This document shows positions 33,148 to 41,370 of a stretch of DNA of 44,668 nt, piece by piece. The number at the start of each line of letters is the position of its first letter. The first letter of the stretch is position 1. The notes beneath the pieces are model-generated. The model did no database searches and was not told the origin of the DNA. It was given only the letters and a program-made list of their open reading frames with translations. The position numbers were made by a program, and so were the translations under genes. Source of the DNA: Bacteroidota bacterium. GTDB taxonomy: Bacteria; Bacteroidota; Ignavibacteria; SZUA-365. The stretch spans positions 1-44,668 of the forward strand of contig JAEYUG010000121.1 of the NCBI GenBank assembly GCA_023432805.1, written 5' to 3'.

Positions 33148-34062
33148 TCACGTGTGATGAGGGGAAGAGGAGGAGGAGGATGTACGCGCGGCGAAGCGCT
33201 GGTGCACGGCGTCACGCGCCGCGGCAACCATCGGAAGCCGCACACCCCGCAAACGACGGCGGAAGCGGATGTCGAACAGCACGAGCACGAGCACGAGTCC
33301 GCCGACACCGAGGAGCATGAAGTTGAGACGGGCGGTCGAAAGGTCGCGGGGACCCCGCGCCAGCACGCTCTGGAAGTACGCGACAAGGGCGAGCACCTCC
33401 TCTGCATCGAGCGGTTGCACGCCGTACACACTGCGCATCGTCGGCAGCGCGGGAGCCGACAACCAGGTCGACAAGGTCCGTCGACCCCCGTAGCGCTCGA
33501 GCACCGCGCTCAGATCCGGCGCCAGCACACCGCCGCCGAAGGCCCCGATGTCGCTCGTCGTGTGGCAGCCGATGCAGGCGGGACCCCCGCCCTTCAATGC
33601 GACCGCACCCGTGAAGAGATCGCGGCCGCGTGCCACATCGGCCGCGGTGAACGGTCGTTCACTGATCTGCGTCCCCTTGAACGGCGAAGTGGGATTGGCC
33701 GACTCCGCGTCGATTAGGGCGAGCAGGGCTTCCGCACGCGCAGGCGTCATGTTCGGAAAGGTCGGCATCACCGCGCCCTGCGCGGCCGCCTTGAGCTCGA
33801 GCGCATAGGGATCCCCCGCATCCAGCTTCGCCTTGGGATCGGTGATGAACGAAATCAGCCAGGCGCGGTCCTTGCGCGCCGCAACATCCTTCAGGTCGGG
33901 ACCGGTCAGACGGCCACCACCGATCGTGTGGCAGCTCATGCAGTTCTGCCTGAAGTCATCGGAGGCGCTCTGCGCGCGCACATCGCCCGCAGCGGAGACG
34001 AGCAGCGCACAGGCAAGCAGCACGCAGACGCGCAGGCAGTCAGGGGAGTCGAATCGAAGCAT
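33148..34062 (-). CDS. narC: Membrane-anchored diheme cytochrome c (NarC-like)
   Basis: This 304-residue protein has a signal peptide (ending VRAQ), two c-type heme sites CMSCH (near residue 41) and CIGCH (near 160), and a C-terminal membrane anchor (LNFMLLGVGGLVLVLVLFDI). A short cytoplasmic tail with six serines (SSSSSSPHHT) follows. In Thermus thermophilus the nar operon opens with narC, a diheme cytochrome needed for nitrate reductase assembly and electron transfer. Gene order here (C-G-H-J-I-K-T) is the same. The ATG at 34062 is the first start after a predicted sigma-54 promoter. It is assigned as narC by position and heme count; sequence identity was not measured. Confidence 0.82.
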   Translation of the reverse strand: MLRFDSPDCLRVCVLLACALLVSAAGDVRAQSASDDFRQNCMSCHTIGGGRLTGPDLKDVAARKDRAWLISFITDPKAKLDAGDPYALELKAAAQGAVMPTFPNMTPARAEALLALIDAESANPTSPFKGTQISERPFTAADVARGRDLFTGAVALKGGGPACIGCHTTSDIGAFGGGVLAPDLSAVLERYGGRRTLSTWLSAPALPTMRSVYGVQPLDAEEVLALVAYFQSVLARGPRDLSTARLNFMLLGVGGLVLVLVLFDIRFRRRLRGVRLPMVAAARDAVHQRFAARTSSSSSSPHHT

Positions 34063-34117
34063 GGATCACCGTGGCTTGGATGACGGATGAGGGCACAGCG
34101 AGATGGCACGCTCTTAT

Positions 34118-34134
34118 GTGCACATGCCGTGCCA
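34118..34134 (-). promoter_or_regulatory. Predicted sigma-54 promoter of the nar-act-moa chain
   Basis: On the minus strand TGGCACG (34134-34128), four bases, then GTGCA (34123-34119) fits TGGCACG-N4-TTGCA with one mismatch. The essential GG and GC doublets are exactly 12 bases apart. Transcription would start near 34108, 46 bases before the narC ATG. A sigma-54 activator is encoded just upstream. Confidence 0.65.
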
Positions 34135-34161
34135 TCAGGACCGCGCTCTACTCCATATGCA

Positions 34162-34187
34162 AAAACCCCTGTGTTGACAGGGGTTTT
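34162..34187. terminator. Perfect 11-bp hairpin terminator
   Basis: AAAACCCCTGT (34162-34172), loop GTTG, and ACAGGGGTTTT (34177-34187) form a perfect stem flanked by A and T runs, usable in both directions. On the minus strand it would end the two-component transcript before the narC promoter. Confidence 0.8.
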
Positions 34188-34300
34188 CGCGTGTGTCACT
34201 GCTGTGGGATGTGATCGGGGGAAGCCCGGGGCGCATGTTCCCGTTTGCACTGCTGCATACCGCCGTTGGCAGCGGAAGCCTCCGCGCGGCGACGTTCTCG
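34188..34300. other. Gap between the terminator hairpin and the regulator stop, possible activator-binding region
   Basis: These 113 bases hold no gene. They lie 55-165 bases upstream of the predicted sigma-54 promoter, where a GAFTGA-type activator would bind. Short dyads are visible (TCAC-N11-GTGA near 34196, and GCGGA-N4-TCCGC), but none is strong enough to name as the site. Confidence 0.3.
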
Positions 34301-35713
34301 CTACGTGGTGAAGTCCTCCCGATCGAGACCGAGCTTGCGCATGAGCTTCTGCAGCGCCACGCGCGTCATGCCGCAGCGCTCGGCCGTCTGCGACACATTG
34401 CCCTTCGAACGGACAAGCGCGCTCTGCAGGTATCCCCGTTGGAATGCCTCGATCGCCTGCTGCTTGGCGTCCTCATAGCGGTCGGCCGTGTGCGGGTCGG
34501 CGGCGGCGGCGACAGGTGCGAGCAGGAGATGATGCGGGAGAATGCGCGTGCCCCGGCACATGATCAGCGCACGCTGCATCACGTTCTCGAGCTCGCGCAC
34601 ATTGCCCGGCCATCCGTGCGCGGCCAGCAGCGCCATCGCTTCGGGCGTGACGTCCGGCACCGGCGCGCCATCTCCGAGCAGCGATGATGCGGCCTCCGCC
34701 AGAAAATGACCGGCAAGGGGCGCGATGTCTGCGGGACGCTCACGCAAGGGCGGCAAATCGATCGCAAACACGCTGAGCCGGTAGTAGAGATCCTCGCGGA
34801 ACTCCCGCGCCTCCACCATCGCATGCAGGTCGCGATTGGCCGAGGCGATCAGACGGAACGACACCGGCTCGTCGGTCGAGGCACCGAGGGGACGCACGGT
34901 CTTCTCCTGCAGTACACGCAGCAACTTGCCCTGGAAGGCCAGCGACATCGACGGCAGCTCGTCGAGAAAGACGCTTCCCCCATCGGCCTGCGCGAACATC
35001 CCGCGGTGATCCTTCACCGCACCCGTGAACGCCCCCCGCTTGTATCCGAACAATTCCGATTCGAGCAGCGAGTCGGGCAGTGCCGCACAGTTCACTGCGA
35101 GAAAGGGCTTGTCGGCCACGCGGCTGCGCTGGTGCACCGTACGCGCCGTCACTTCCTTGCCGGTGCCGCTCTCACCCGTGATCAGCACGGGCACCTGCGT
35201 GGCGGCGACATGATCGATCAAATCCAGCACCGCGCGCATGCGCACGTCCACGGCGATGAGGCCGCCCGCGCGCGGCGCAGCGGCGGACCGCGCCACATGC
35301 GCAAAGCGCGCAACACATGCGAGCAGATCCTCGTTGGCGAAGGGCTTGGTCAGGAAATGCACCGCACCCTTCTGGAGTGCCTCCACCGCTAGCTCGATCG
35401 AGCCGAATCCCGTGATGAGGATGAAGGGGATGCCGGGTCGCGCACGCATGGTGTGCTCGAGCAGCTCGACGCCGCTCATGCCGGGAAGCCGCATGTCGGA
35501 AATCACCATCTGCGCGGGACCCGACTTGATCGCCAGCAGCGCCTCCTCGGCGCTGCCCGCCGTGCGCACCCGGGCGCCTGCCCGTTCGAGCAGGCGTGCG
35601 ATGCCGCGTGCGATATCGGCTTCGTCGTCGACGACCAGCACATGCACACCGCCGATCGGTGGAGTGACACCGCAATCTGTCCGCGCCATGTGCGCGGAAA
35701 CGGATTCATGCAT
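34301..35713 (-). CDS. NtrC-family sigma-54-dependent response regulator
   Basis: This 470-residue activator has residues ~20-140 as a receiver domain with acidic pair D29-D30, phospho-acceptor Asp73 and Lys123. Residues ~150-385 are the AAA+ domain with Walker A GESGTGKE (180-187), the sigma-54 contact loop GAFTGA (227-232) and Walker B VFLDEL. Residues ~425-465 are a Fis-type helix-turn-helix (GNVSQTAERCGMTRVALQKLMRKLGL). The gene overlaps the histidine kinase by 8 bases. Its closest downstream target is the narC promoter. NarL-, Fnr- or DNR-type control is usual for nar genes, so this type of regulator is uncommon here. The target assignment is by proximity. Confidence 0.92.
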   Translation of the reverse strand: MHESVSAHMARTDCGVTPPIGGVHVLVVDDEADIARGIARLLERAGARVRTAGSAEEALLAIKSGPAQMVISDMRLPGMSGVELLEHTMRARPGIPFILITGFGSIELAVEALQKGAVHFLTKPFANEDLLACVARFAHVARSAAAPRAGGLIAVDVRMRAVLDLIDHVAATQVPVLITGESGTGKEVTARTVHQRSRVADKPFLAVNCAALPDSLLESELFGYKRGAFTGAVKDHRGMFAQADGGSVFLDELPSMSLAFQGKLLRVLQEKTVRPLGASTDEPVSFRLIASANRDLHAMVEAREFREDLYYRLSVFAIDLPPLRERPADIAPLAGHFLAEAASSLLGDGAPVPDVTPEAMALLAAHGWPGNVRELENVMQRALIMCRGTRILPHHLLLAPVAAAADPHTADRYEDAKQQAIEAFQRGYLQSALVRSKGNVSQTAERCGMTRVALQKLMRKLGLDREDFTT

Positions 35714-37874
35714 CGATGGCGGCCTCCATTGCCGCAGTGAATCTGTGGATGGCGGGAATCGGACGCGTCACACGCGGCAGCTCGAGTCGGAACACGGTGC
35801 GGCCGCAGGTGCTCTCCTCGAGCACCAGCGCCCCGCCCAGTGCCTCGGCGATGCGACGGGCAGTCGGCAGTCCGAGTCCCGTGCCCTTGCCTGCCGGCTT
35901 GGTCGTGAAGAAGGGTTCGAAGACGCGTGCGTGCCATGCGTCGGGGAGGCCCGGACCGTCATCGATCACACGCACGACACACCCATCGCCGGCGGCAGCC
36001 GACACATCGAGGTGCACGAGTCCTCCATCGGACTCCAGCGCCTGCACGGCATTGAACAGCAGATTGACGAGCACCTGCCGCACGAGCGCCTCGTCGGTGT
36101 GCACGATGCAGGCAGCGCGATCTGCCGTCGTGTGGAAGGTGATCCCGTTCCTCTCCGCCATCGGCAGCACGAGCCGCAGTGCCTCGTCGACCGTCACCGT
36201 CAGATCCACCTCGCCGATGTCGACCTGCGCACCGCGCGCATGATCGAGCAGCCCCCGCACCGCGCGCGAACACATCTCCGTGTTGCGAAGGATCACATCG
36301 ACATGCTCGCGGTGCGGTGCCTCGTCGCCGAGATCGTCATGCATCATCTGCGCGTAGATTGATATCGCGGCAAGGGGATTGTTCAGCTCGTGGGCCATCG
36401 CCGCGGAAATCTCGCCGACGAGCGCAAGCCGCTCGCGATGCGCCTCGAGCGCGCCGATGCGCAGGCGCTCGGTCACATCGCGCGCCACAAGAATGCGCCC
36501 ATGCACCGACCCGTGTGCCCCGACCGGTGTGGAGAGGATTTCATAGATCGCCTCCTCGTGCTCGATCGTGCAGGTGAGAGGATCGGGTCCGGGATGCAGT
36601 AGACAGTCGAGACACTCGTGCCCGTCTCCTGTGCACCGGAAGGGATGGATGGTGCCGTGACCCGCGCGCAGTGCCTCGGCCAGCGATGCGGCGGCGGCGT
36701 TGTGCAGCACCACCGTGCCCCTGCGATCGAGCGACACCACACCGTCGTGCATGGCCCGCATCACCGAGTCGAGCATGTCGCGCTCCAGTCGCAGTTCGCG
36801 CGACTTGCGGTCGAGCATCGCGGCCGTGTGCTCGAGACTGACCGTGCGCTCCTGTGTCGCGGCCGCCATCGTGTTGAATGCATGCGCGAGATCGCCGATT
36901 TCGTCGTCGGCCTGCTCGGGCACGCGCACCGAGTAATCGCCGAGGGACATGCGCCGGGCGGCGTCGCGCATCACACCGAGCGGCTGTACGAGAAAGCGGA
37001 TGGGAAAGAACATCAGCACGATGGCCGCTGCCGCGAACAACAGGCCCGCCCCGAGAAAGCCGCTCTGCAGTCCCGTCACCGCCTCCATCGCCTCGGTGGG
37101 ATCGAGCGACACCTGCACCGACCAGCCTTCCGCGGTCAGCGGTTGCACCCAGGTCGAGCGGTGGGCGTCCCCCGCCCCCTCTTCGTCTTCGCCGTTCATC
37201 GTGAATGTGGCTCCCGTGGGATCCGACAGCACCCAGATTGCTGTAGAGGATGAAGAGGTCCCGCTGCCTCCCGGCAACACGAGACCGCGCATCCACGCGG
37301 CGGCATCGACGTGGAAGACGAGGTTGCCGATGCGACGGCTTCCCCGCAGGGACCGGATGGGCGTCTGCAGCATGAATCCGCCCTCGTAGGACTGCATGCG
37401 TGCAGCGCCCGCGTGCGCGGGCAGCACCGCGGTACTTCCAACAGATTGGACGCACACGAGCGGCATGCCCTGCGTGTCGCATACGGCAATCCCCGCCAGC
37501 GCGGCGATCAGCGGCAGCTTGTTCTCCGCCAGATGCGCGGCGAGTTCCCGCACGGTCCCCTGTGCGGCAGAATCCGCCGGCACGCGTTCGCGTTCGGCAG
37601 GATCCGCCAGCACCCGCTCGAGTTCGGCACGCACGAAACCATCCGATGCGAAATCCTCCGCCCGCCGACCGAGGGATTCGAGTGAGGCGTCGAGTTGTGT
37701 GGCCACACCGCGCGCCTGGGCCTCGAGGCGCAGCATGATCTCCCGCTCGAGCGTCTCGCGCGCAAAGGTCGAGACCATGTACCCGCCCACGCCGAATGCC
37801 GCAAGGCAGATCCCGACAAAGGAGGCCGTGAGCTTGTACTTGATCGATGTGCCGGCGAGGGGATCGCGCATCAT
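35706..37874 (-). CDS. Membrane sensor histidine kinase with a four-Cys PAS domain
   Basis: This 722-residue sensor has TM1 near residues 15-34, a periplasmic sensing region ~35-270, TM2 ~273-296 and a HAMP domain (VQPLGVMRDAARRM onward). Residues ~365-470 are a PAS domain containing Cys414, Cys421, Cys424 and Cys435 (FRCTGDGHECLDCLLHPGPDPLTC). The HisKA region has His495 in AHELNNPLAAIS, and the catalytic domain has the D-G-PG-L and GKGTGLGLP boxes. It is paired with the sigma-54 activator downstream by an 8-base overlap. The cysteine group may bind metal or an Fe-S cluster and sense redox state; this is unproven. The start is at the first of two ATGs. Confidence 0.9.
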   Translation of the reverse strand: MMRDPLAGTSIKYKLTASFVGICLAAFGVGGYMVSTFARETLEREIMLRLEAQARGVATQLDASLESLGRRAEDFASDGFVRAELERVLADPAERERVPADSAAQGTVRELAAHLAENKLPLIAALAGIAVCDTQGMPLVCVQSVGSTAVLPAHAGAARMQSYEGGFMLQTPIRSLRGSRRIGNLVFHVDAAAWMRGLVLPGGSGTSSSSTAIWVLSDPTGATFTMNGEDEEGAGDAHRSTWVQPLTAEGWSVQVSLDPTEAMEAVTGLQSGFLGAGLLFAAAAIVLMFFPIRFLVQPLGVMRDAARRMSLGDYSVRVPEQADDEIGDLAHAFNTMAAATQERTVSLEHTAAMLDRKSRELRLERDMLDSVMRAMHDGVVSLDRRGTVVLHNAAAASLAEALRAGHGTIHPFRCTGDGHECLDCLLHPGPDPLTCTIEHEEAIYEILSTPVGAHGSVHGRILVARDVTERLRIGALEAHRERLALVGEISAAMAHELNNPLAAISIYAQMMHDDLGDEAPHREHVDVILRNTEMCSRAVRGLLDHARGAQVDIGEVDLTVTVDEALRLVLPMAERNGITFHTTADRAACIVHTDEALVRQVLVNLLFNAVQALESDGGLVHLDVSAAAGDGCVVRVIDDGPGLPDAWHARVFEPFFTTKPAGKGTGLGLPTARRIAEALGGALVLEESTCGRTVFRLELPRVTRPIPAIHRFTAAMEAAIDA

Positions 37875-37912
37875 GCGCTCATTGTAGAATTTCGAGTCTT
37901 TTATCTACATTG

Positions 37913-37941
37913 AAGGTACGCATTCGTCCGGGGCTTGTCAA
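37913..37941 (-). promoter_or_regulatory. Predicted promoter of the sensor kinase-regulator pair
   Basis: On the minus strand a perfect TTGACA (37941-37936), 17 bases, then TACCTT (37918-37913). The start would be near 37906, giving a 32-base leader. Confidence 0.6.
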
Positions 37942-38010
37942 GAGGGGGATATGCTTGTCACCGCATGTAGGGAACGAATCGCCGCGACCTGAGGGTTCTG
38001 GCGTATATGG

Positions 38011-38039
38011 TTGCGCCTGCACCCTGCGCACCGTAAGTT
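38011..38039 (+). promoter_or_regulatory. Predicted dxr-rseP promoter
   Basis: TTGCGC (38011-38016) and TAAGTT (38034-38039) are 17 bases apart, with the start predicted near 38046, 17 bases before the ATG. The extended TAAGTTTC resembles the Bacteroidota TAnnTTTG element. No ribosome binding site is visible in the short leader. Confidence 0.5.
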
Positions 38040-38062
38040 TCCAAGTTACTGTGAATGCACGA

Positions 38063-39238
38063 ATGAAAACCCTCGCCCTCTTCGGATCCACCGGCTCGAT
38101 CGGCACGAGCACGCTCGATGTCGTGCGACGTCACCCCGAGGCGTTCCAGGTCCGCTATTTGACCGCGAACAGCCGCGTCGATGCGCTGCTCGAGCAGATC
38201 GCCGCCTTCGCGCCCGCCGCGGTCGCCGTCGCCGATCCCGTGGCCGCCGCCAGCGTGCGCAGGGCCGTGGGCGATCGCGTGCAGGTGCTCGAGGGCATCG
38301 ACGGACTCCTCGCCATCGCACGGCGCGATGATTACGACACCATGGTCAGCGGGCTCGTCGGCTTTGCCGGACTCCTTCCCACCGTCGCCGCGATCGAACA
38401 GGGTCATGACATCGCACTCGCCAACAAGGAAACCCTCGTCGTCGCGGGCGAGATCATCGCGCGCCTGCTCGCGCGGCACAACGTGCGCCTCCTGCCTGTC
38501 GACAGCGAGCACAGCGCCATCTACCAGTGTCTCGTCGGTGAAGCCCCCGAAAGTGTCGCGCGCCTGATCCTCACCGCGAGCGGCGGACCCTTCCGCGGCC
38601 GCACGCGTGCACAGCTCGAAGGGGTCACGCGTGCCGATGCGCTCGCCCATCCCAACTGGAGCATGGGCCAGAAGATCACGATCGACTCGGCCACGCTCAT
38701 GAACAAGGGACTCGAGGTCATCGAGGCGCACTGGCTCTTCGGCATCCCCGCCGACCGCATCGACGTCATGGTCCATCCCCAGTCCATCATCCACTCGATG
38801 GTGGAGTTCACCGACGGGTCGATCAAGGCACAGCTCGGGGTGCCCGACATGAAGATTCCGATTCACTACGCCCTGACCACGCCCGGTCGCATCGCCGCTT
38901 CCTACGAACGGCTGACGCTTGACCGCATGCGCACCCTCACCTTCGAGGCGCCCGACACCGCGGCCTTCCCCTGCCTGCAGCTTGCCTACGACGCGCTCGC
39001 CGCCGGAGGCACTGCGCCCGCCGTGCTCAACGGCGCCAACGAGGTGGCCGTGGCCGCCTTTCTTGAAGGACGCATCACCTTTCTCGACATCCCGGCAGTG
39101 ATCGCCGGCACGCTCGACGAGATTCCCGTTTCCCCCGCCGACGGCATTGCCGCCGTCAGCGAGGCCGATGGCGCCGCACGCAGCACCGCGGCCGTACTCA
39201 TCAACCGTTCGCGTACCGTTACCCTCCCAGCAGCCTGA
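38063..39238 (+). CDS. dxr: 1-deoxy-D-xylulose 5-phosphate reductoisomerase
   Basis: Dxr converts DXP to MEP with NADPH, the committed step of the MEP isoprenoid pathway, in the cytoplasm. The 391-residue product is family length with GSTGSIG (NADPH), ANKETLV, PVDSEHSAIYQ (metal ligands Asp and Glu), LTASGGPFRG, HPNWSMGQKITIDSATLMNKGLEVIEA and VHPQSIIHSMVEF. The start MKTLALFGSTGS is the only one that fits the family. rseP begins 4 bases after the stop. dxr followed by rseP is the usual order in Bacteroidota and many other bacteria. Confidence 0.97.
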   Translation: MKTLALFGSTGSIGTSTLDVVRRHPEAFQVRYLTANSRVDALLEQIAAFAPAAVAVADPVAAASVRRAVGDRVQVLEGIDGLLAIARRDDYDTMVSGLVGFAGLLPTVAAIEQGHDIALANKETLVVAGEIIARLLARHNVRLLPVDSEHSAIYQCLVGEAPESVARLILTASGGPFRGRTRAQLEGVTRADALAHPNWSMGQKITIDSATLMNKGLEVIEAHWLFGIPADRIDVMVHPQSIIHSMVEFTDGSIKAQLGVPDMKIPIHYALTTPGRIAASYERLTLDRMRTLTFEAPDTAAFPCLQLAYDALAAGGTAPAVLNGANEVAVAAFLEGRITFLDIPAVIAGTLDEIPVSPADGIAAVSEADGAARSTAAVLINRSRTVTLPAA

Positions 39239-39242
39239 TCGC

Positions 39243-40556
39243 ATGGAAATCCTCAATCAGATCTTCTACTTCATCGTCATTATCGGCGTGCTCGTGCTCG
39301 TGCACGAACTCGGACACTTTCTGGCCGCCAAACTCTTCAAGATGCGCGTCGAGCGCTTCTCCATCGGCTTCCCGCCGCGCGCCTTCGGCCGCCAGATCGG
39401 AGAAACCGACTACTGCATCTCGTGGCTTCCGATCGGCGGCTACGTCAAGATCTCGGGCATGATCGACGAAAGTCTCGACACCGAACACCTGGCAAGGGAA
39501 CCAGAACCGTGGGAATTCCGGGCCAAGCCCGTCTGGCAGCGCGTGATCGTCATCAGCGCCGGTGTGATCATGAACATCCTGCTCGCGATCGCCATCTTCT
39601 GGGCCCTGAACATGACGCGGGGCAAGGACTATCACCGCGTCACGACCATCGGGGCCGTCGTTGCCGAAAGCATCGCCGAGAAGGGCGGACTCGCGCCCGG
39701 CGACCGTATCGTGCGCATGGACGGCGAAGACGTCACCTACTGGGAAGACATCGACCGCATCCTCGCCTACAAGTATCTGACCGAAGACATCACCTTCGAG
39801 GTCGACCGCGCCGGCGCGCCCGTGTCGCTGACCTTTACGAAGAAGCAGCTCTCGGCCCTCTCCTCGAAGCGCTTCGGCGCCTGGCCTCGAGGCAACGCTG
39901 CAATGATCGGCGCCGTCGAGCCGGGCATGCCCGCCGCGGAGGCGGGACTCAAGCCCGGCGACCGTTTCGTGCGCGTCGATTCCGTCGCCGTGCACTCGAC
40001 CGAGGAAGTCGTCGCCATCGTCGGCAAACGCCCCAACACGCCCATCATCATCGCCATCACCCGCGACGGCACCCCGAACGACATCCGCGTCACCCCGAAC
40101 GAAGACGGCAAGATCGGCATCGTGCTCGTCAACAACATCCCCGGCACTGTCGAGAGCATCCGCTACGGCGCCATCGAAGCCCTCGGCATCGGTGTCAGCG
40201 ACTTCGCGAACATCACCGTCCTGACCGTCACCAACATCTGGCAGGTCGTCACCGGTCAGGTCAGCTTCCGCAAGTCGATCGGCGGTCCCGTCAAGATCGC
40301 CGAAATGGCCGCCCAGCAGGCTGAAGTCGGCATCGCAAGCTTCCTCGGCCTCATGGCCATCCTCAGCATCTCGCTGGCGATCATCAACATCCTCCCCTTC
40401 CCTGCCCTCGACGGCGGGCACCTTCTCTTCCTGATCTACGAGGCCATCTTCCGGCGTGAAGTGCCCAACAAGCTGCGCATGGGCCTCCAGCAGGCGGGCA
40501 TGGTCCTCCTCCTGGCCTTCATGGCCTTCGTCCTCTACAACGACATCTTCCACTGA
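39243..40556 (+). CDS. rseP: Site-2 intramembrane metalloprotease RseP
   Basis: RseP cuts membrane-bound anti-sigma factors and remnant signal peptides within the inner membrane. The 437-residue product has zinc site VHELGHF (HExxH) near residue 21, two PDZ domains (VVAESIAEKGGLAPGDRIVRMDGEDV and AVEPGMPAAEAGLKPGDRFVRVDSVAV), and the third zinc ligand in NILPFPALDGGH near residue 382. Four membrane segments are seen. It lies 4 bases after dxr and ends 19 bases before a strong hairpin. No sigma/anti-sigma pair is in the window. Confidence 0.96.
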   Translation: MEILNQIFYFIVIIGVLVLVHELGHFLAAKLFKMRVERFSIGFPPRAFGRQIGETDYCISWLPIGGYVKISGMIDESLDTEHLAREPEPWEFRAKPVWQRVIVISAGVIMNILLAIAIFWALNMTRGKDYHRVTTIGAVVAESIAEKGGLAPGDRIVRMDGEDVTYWEDIDRILAYKYLTEDITFEVDRAGAPVSLTFTKKQLSALSSKRFGAWPRGNAAMIGAVEPGMPAAEAGLKPGDRFVRVDSVAVHSTEEVVAIVGKRPNTPIIIAITRDGTPNDIRVTPNEDGKIGIVLVNNIPGTVESIRYGAIEALGIGVSDFANITVLTVTNIWQVVTGQVSFRKSIGGPVKIAEMAAQQAEVGIASFLGLMAILSISLAIINILPFPALDGGHLLFLIYEAIFRREVPNKLRMGLQQAGMVLLLAFMAFVLYNDIFH

Positions 40557-40575
40557 TCGCCGCGACCCGTGACAC

Positions 40576-40605
40576 GACAATGGCGCTCCTCGGAGCGCCA
40601 TTGTC
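40576..40605. terminator. 13-bp hairpin between convergent rseP and rex
   Basis: GACAATGGCGCTC (40576-40588), loop CTCG, and GAGCGCCATTGTC (40593-40605) are perfectly complementary. It sits between the two convergent stops and could end both transcripts; there is no long T run. Confidence 0.75.
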
Positions 40606-40607
40606 AG

Positions 40608-41294
40608 CTATGCTGACTGCTCCTCGGTGGAGGCAGTGCTGCTCTTGAGGTAATACGACAGCGCCATGAATCCCGCGATGATCTGCTCGTTGCGCACGTG
40701 CACGCCATCGGGGGCACGAATCTCCTCGGGCGTGAAGTTCCACACCGCCTTGATGCCCGCCCGTGCGCCGATATCGGTCAGTTCCTGCGCCGAACCCTTG
40801 GGCACCGTCAGAATCATCAACTTGATCCGCTGCCGTTCGATCACGCTGGCCAGTCGAAACACCGACAACACCTCCAGCTTGCCAATCGTCGAGCCGATCT
40901 TTCTGGGATCATTGTCGAAAATGGCGGCAATTTTCAGACCATACTGTCCGAATCCCGGATACATCACCAGCGCCTTGCCGAGATGTCCCGCCCCCACGAC
41001 TACCGCCTCGGTCACCTCCTGCAGCCCGAGGAACTCCTCTATGCGCGCCCGCAGCACCTCGACCGCATACCCCTGGTTCTGCCTGCCGCGGATCTCGAGA
41101 TCGGCCATGTCCTTGCGTACCAACGTCTCGTTGATCTCGAGAATCTGCGAAAGCTCCTTGCTGGAAATGAACGTGCGCCCGAATCCCGCAAATGCCGTCA
41201 ATATCTGATGATAACGCGGGAGACGTCGAAACGCAGCCTTAGAAATGCTGCGATGCGTGATACCCTGGGTCAGTTCGGAGGTCTGGACGGTCAT
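40608..41294 (-). CDS. rex: Redox-sensing transcriptional repressor Rex
   Basis: Rex represses fermentative and respiratory genes when the NADH:NAD+ ratio is low. The 228-residue product has an N-terminal winged helix (RRLPRYHQILTAF, SSKELSQILEINETLVRKDMADLE), a Rossmann domain with VVVGAGHLGKALVMYPGFGQYG, and the IFDNDPRKIG region. The C-terminal helix is YYLKSS. The start MTVQTSEL at 41294 is chosen because a good promoter ends 35 bases upstream; a 21-residue extension has no support. It lies alone, convergent with rseP. Rex could also act on the nar or ACIII genes, but no canonical site was found there. Confidence 0.93.
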   Translation of the reverse strand: MTVQTSELTQGITHRSISKAAFRRLPRYHQILTAFAGFGRTFISSKELSQILEINETLVRKDMADLEIRGRQNQGYAVEVLRARIEEFLGLQEVTEAVVVGAGHLGKALVMYPGFGQYGLKIAAIFDNDPRKIGSTIGKLEVLSVFRLASVIERQRIKLMILTVPKGSAQELTDIGARAGIKAVWNFTPEEIRAPDGVHVRNEQIIAGFMALSYYLKSSTASTEEQSA

Positions 41295-41328
41295 GGTCGG
41301 CGTCAATACGAGAAGTAATTCACGATTG

Positions 41329-41357
41329 AAGATACGTCGCGAGCACTCCGCATGCAA
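41329..41357 (-). promoter_or_regulatory. Predicted rex promoter
   Basis: On the minus strand TTGCAT (41357-41352), 17 bases, TATCTT (41334-41329). Start near 41322, leader about 28 bases. Confidence 0.5.
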
Positions 41358-41370
41358 GTGCGCTGTGATG

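Noticed and set aside
30443..33157. Very long open frame on the plus strand opposite narG, and similar ones opposite other genes (for example 4671-6332, 7066-8862, 9324-10796)
   Set aside because: High GC leaves the antisense frames open. The products have no recognisable motifs, are rich in His/Arg/Gly, and lie wholly against well-identified genes.
34104..34120. Sigma-54 promoter on the plus strand (TGGCACG at 34104)
   Set aside because: The GC doublet is not at the required distance, and the plus strand leads into antisense of the regulator.
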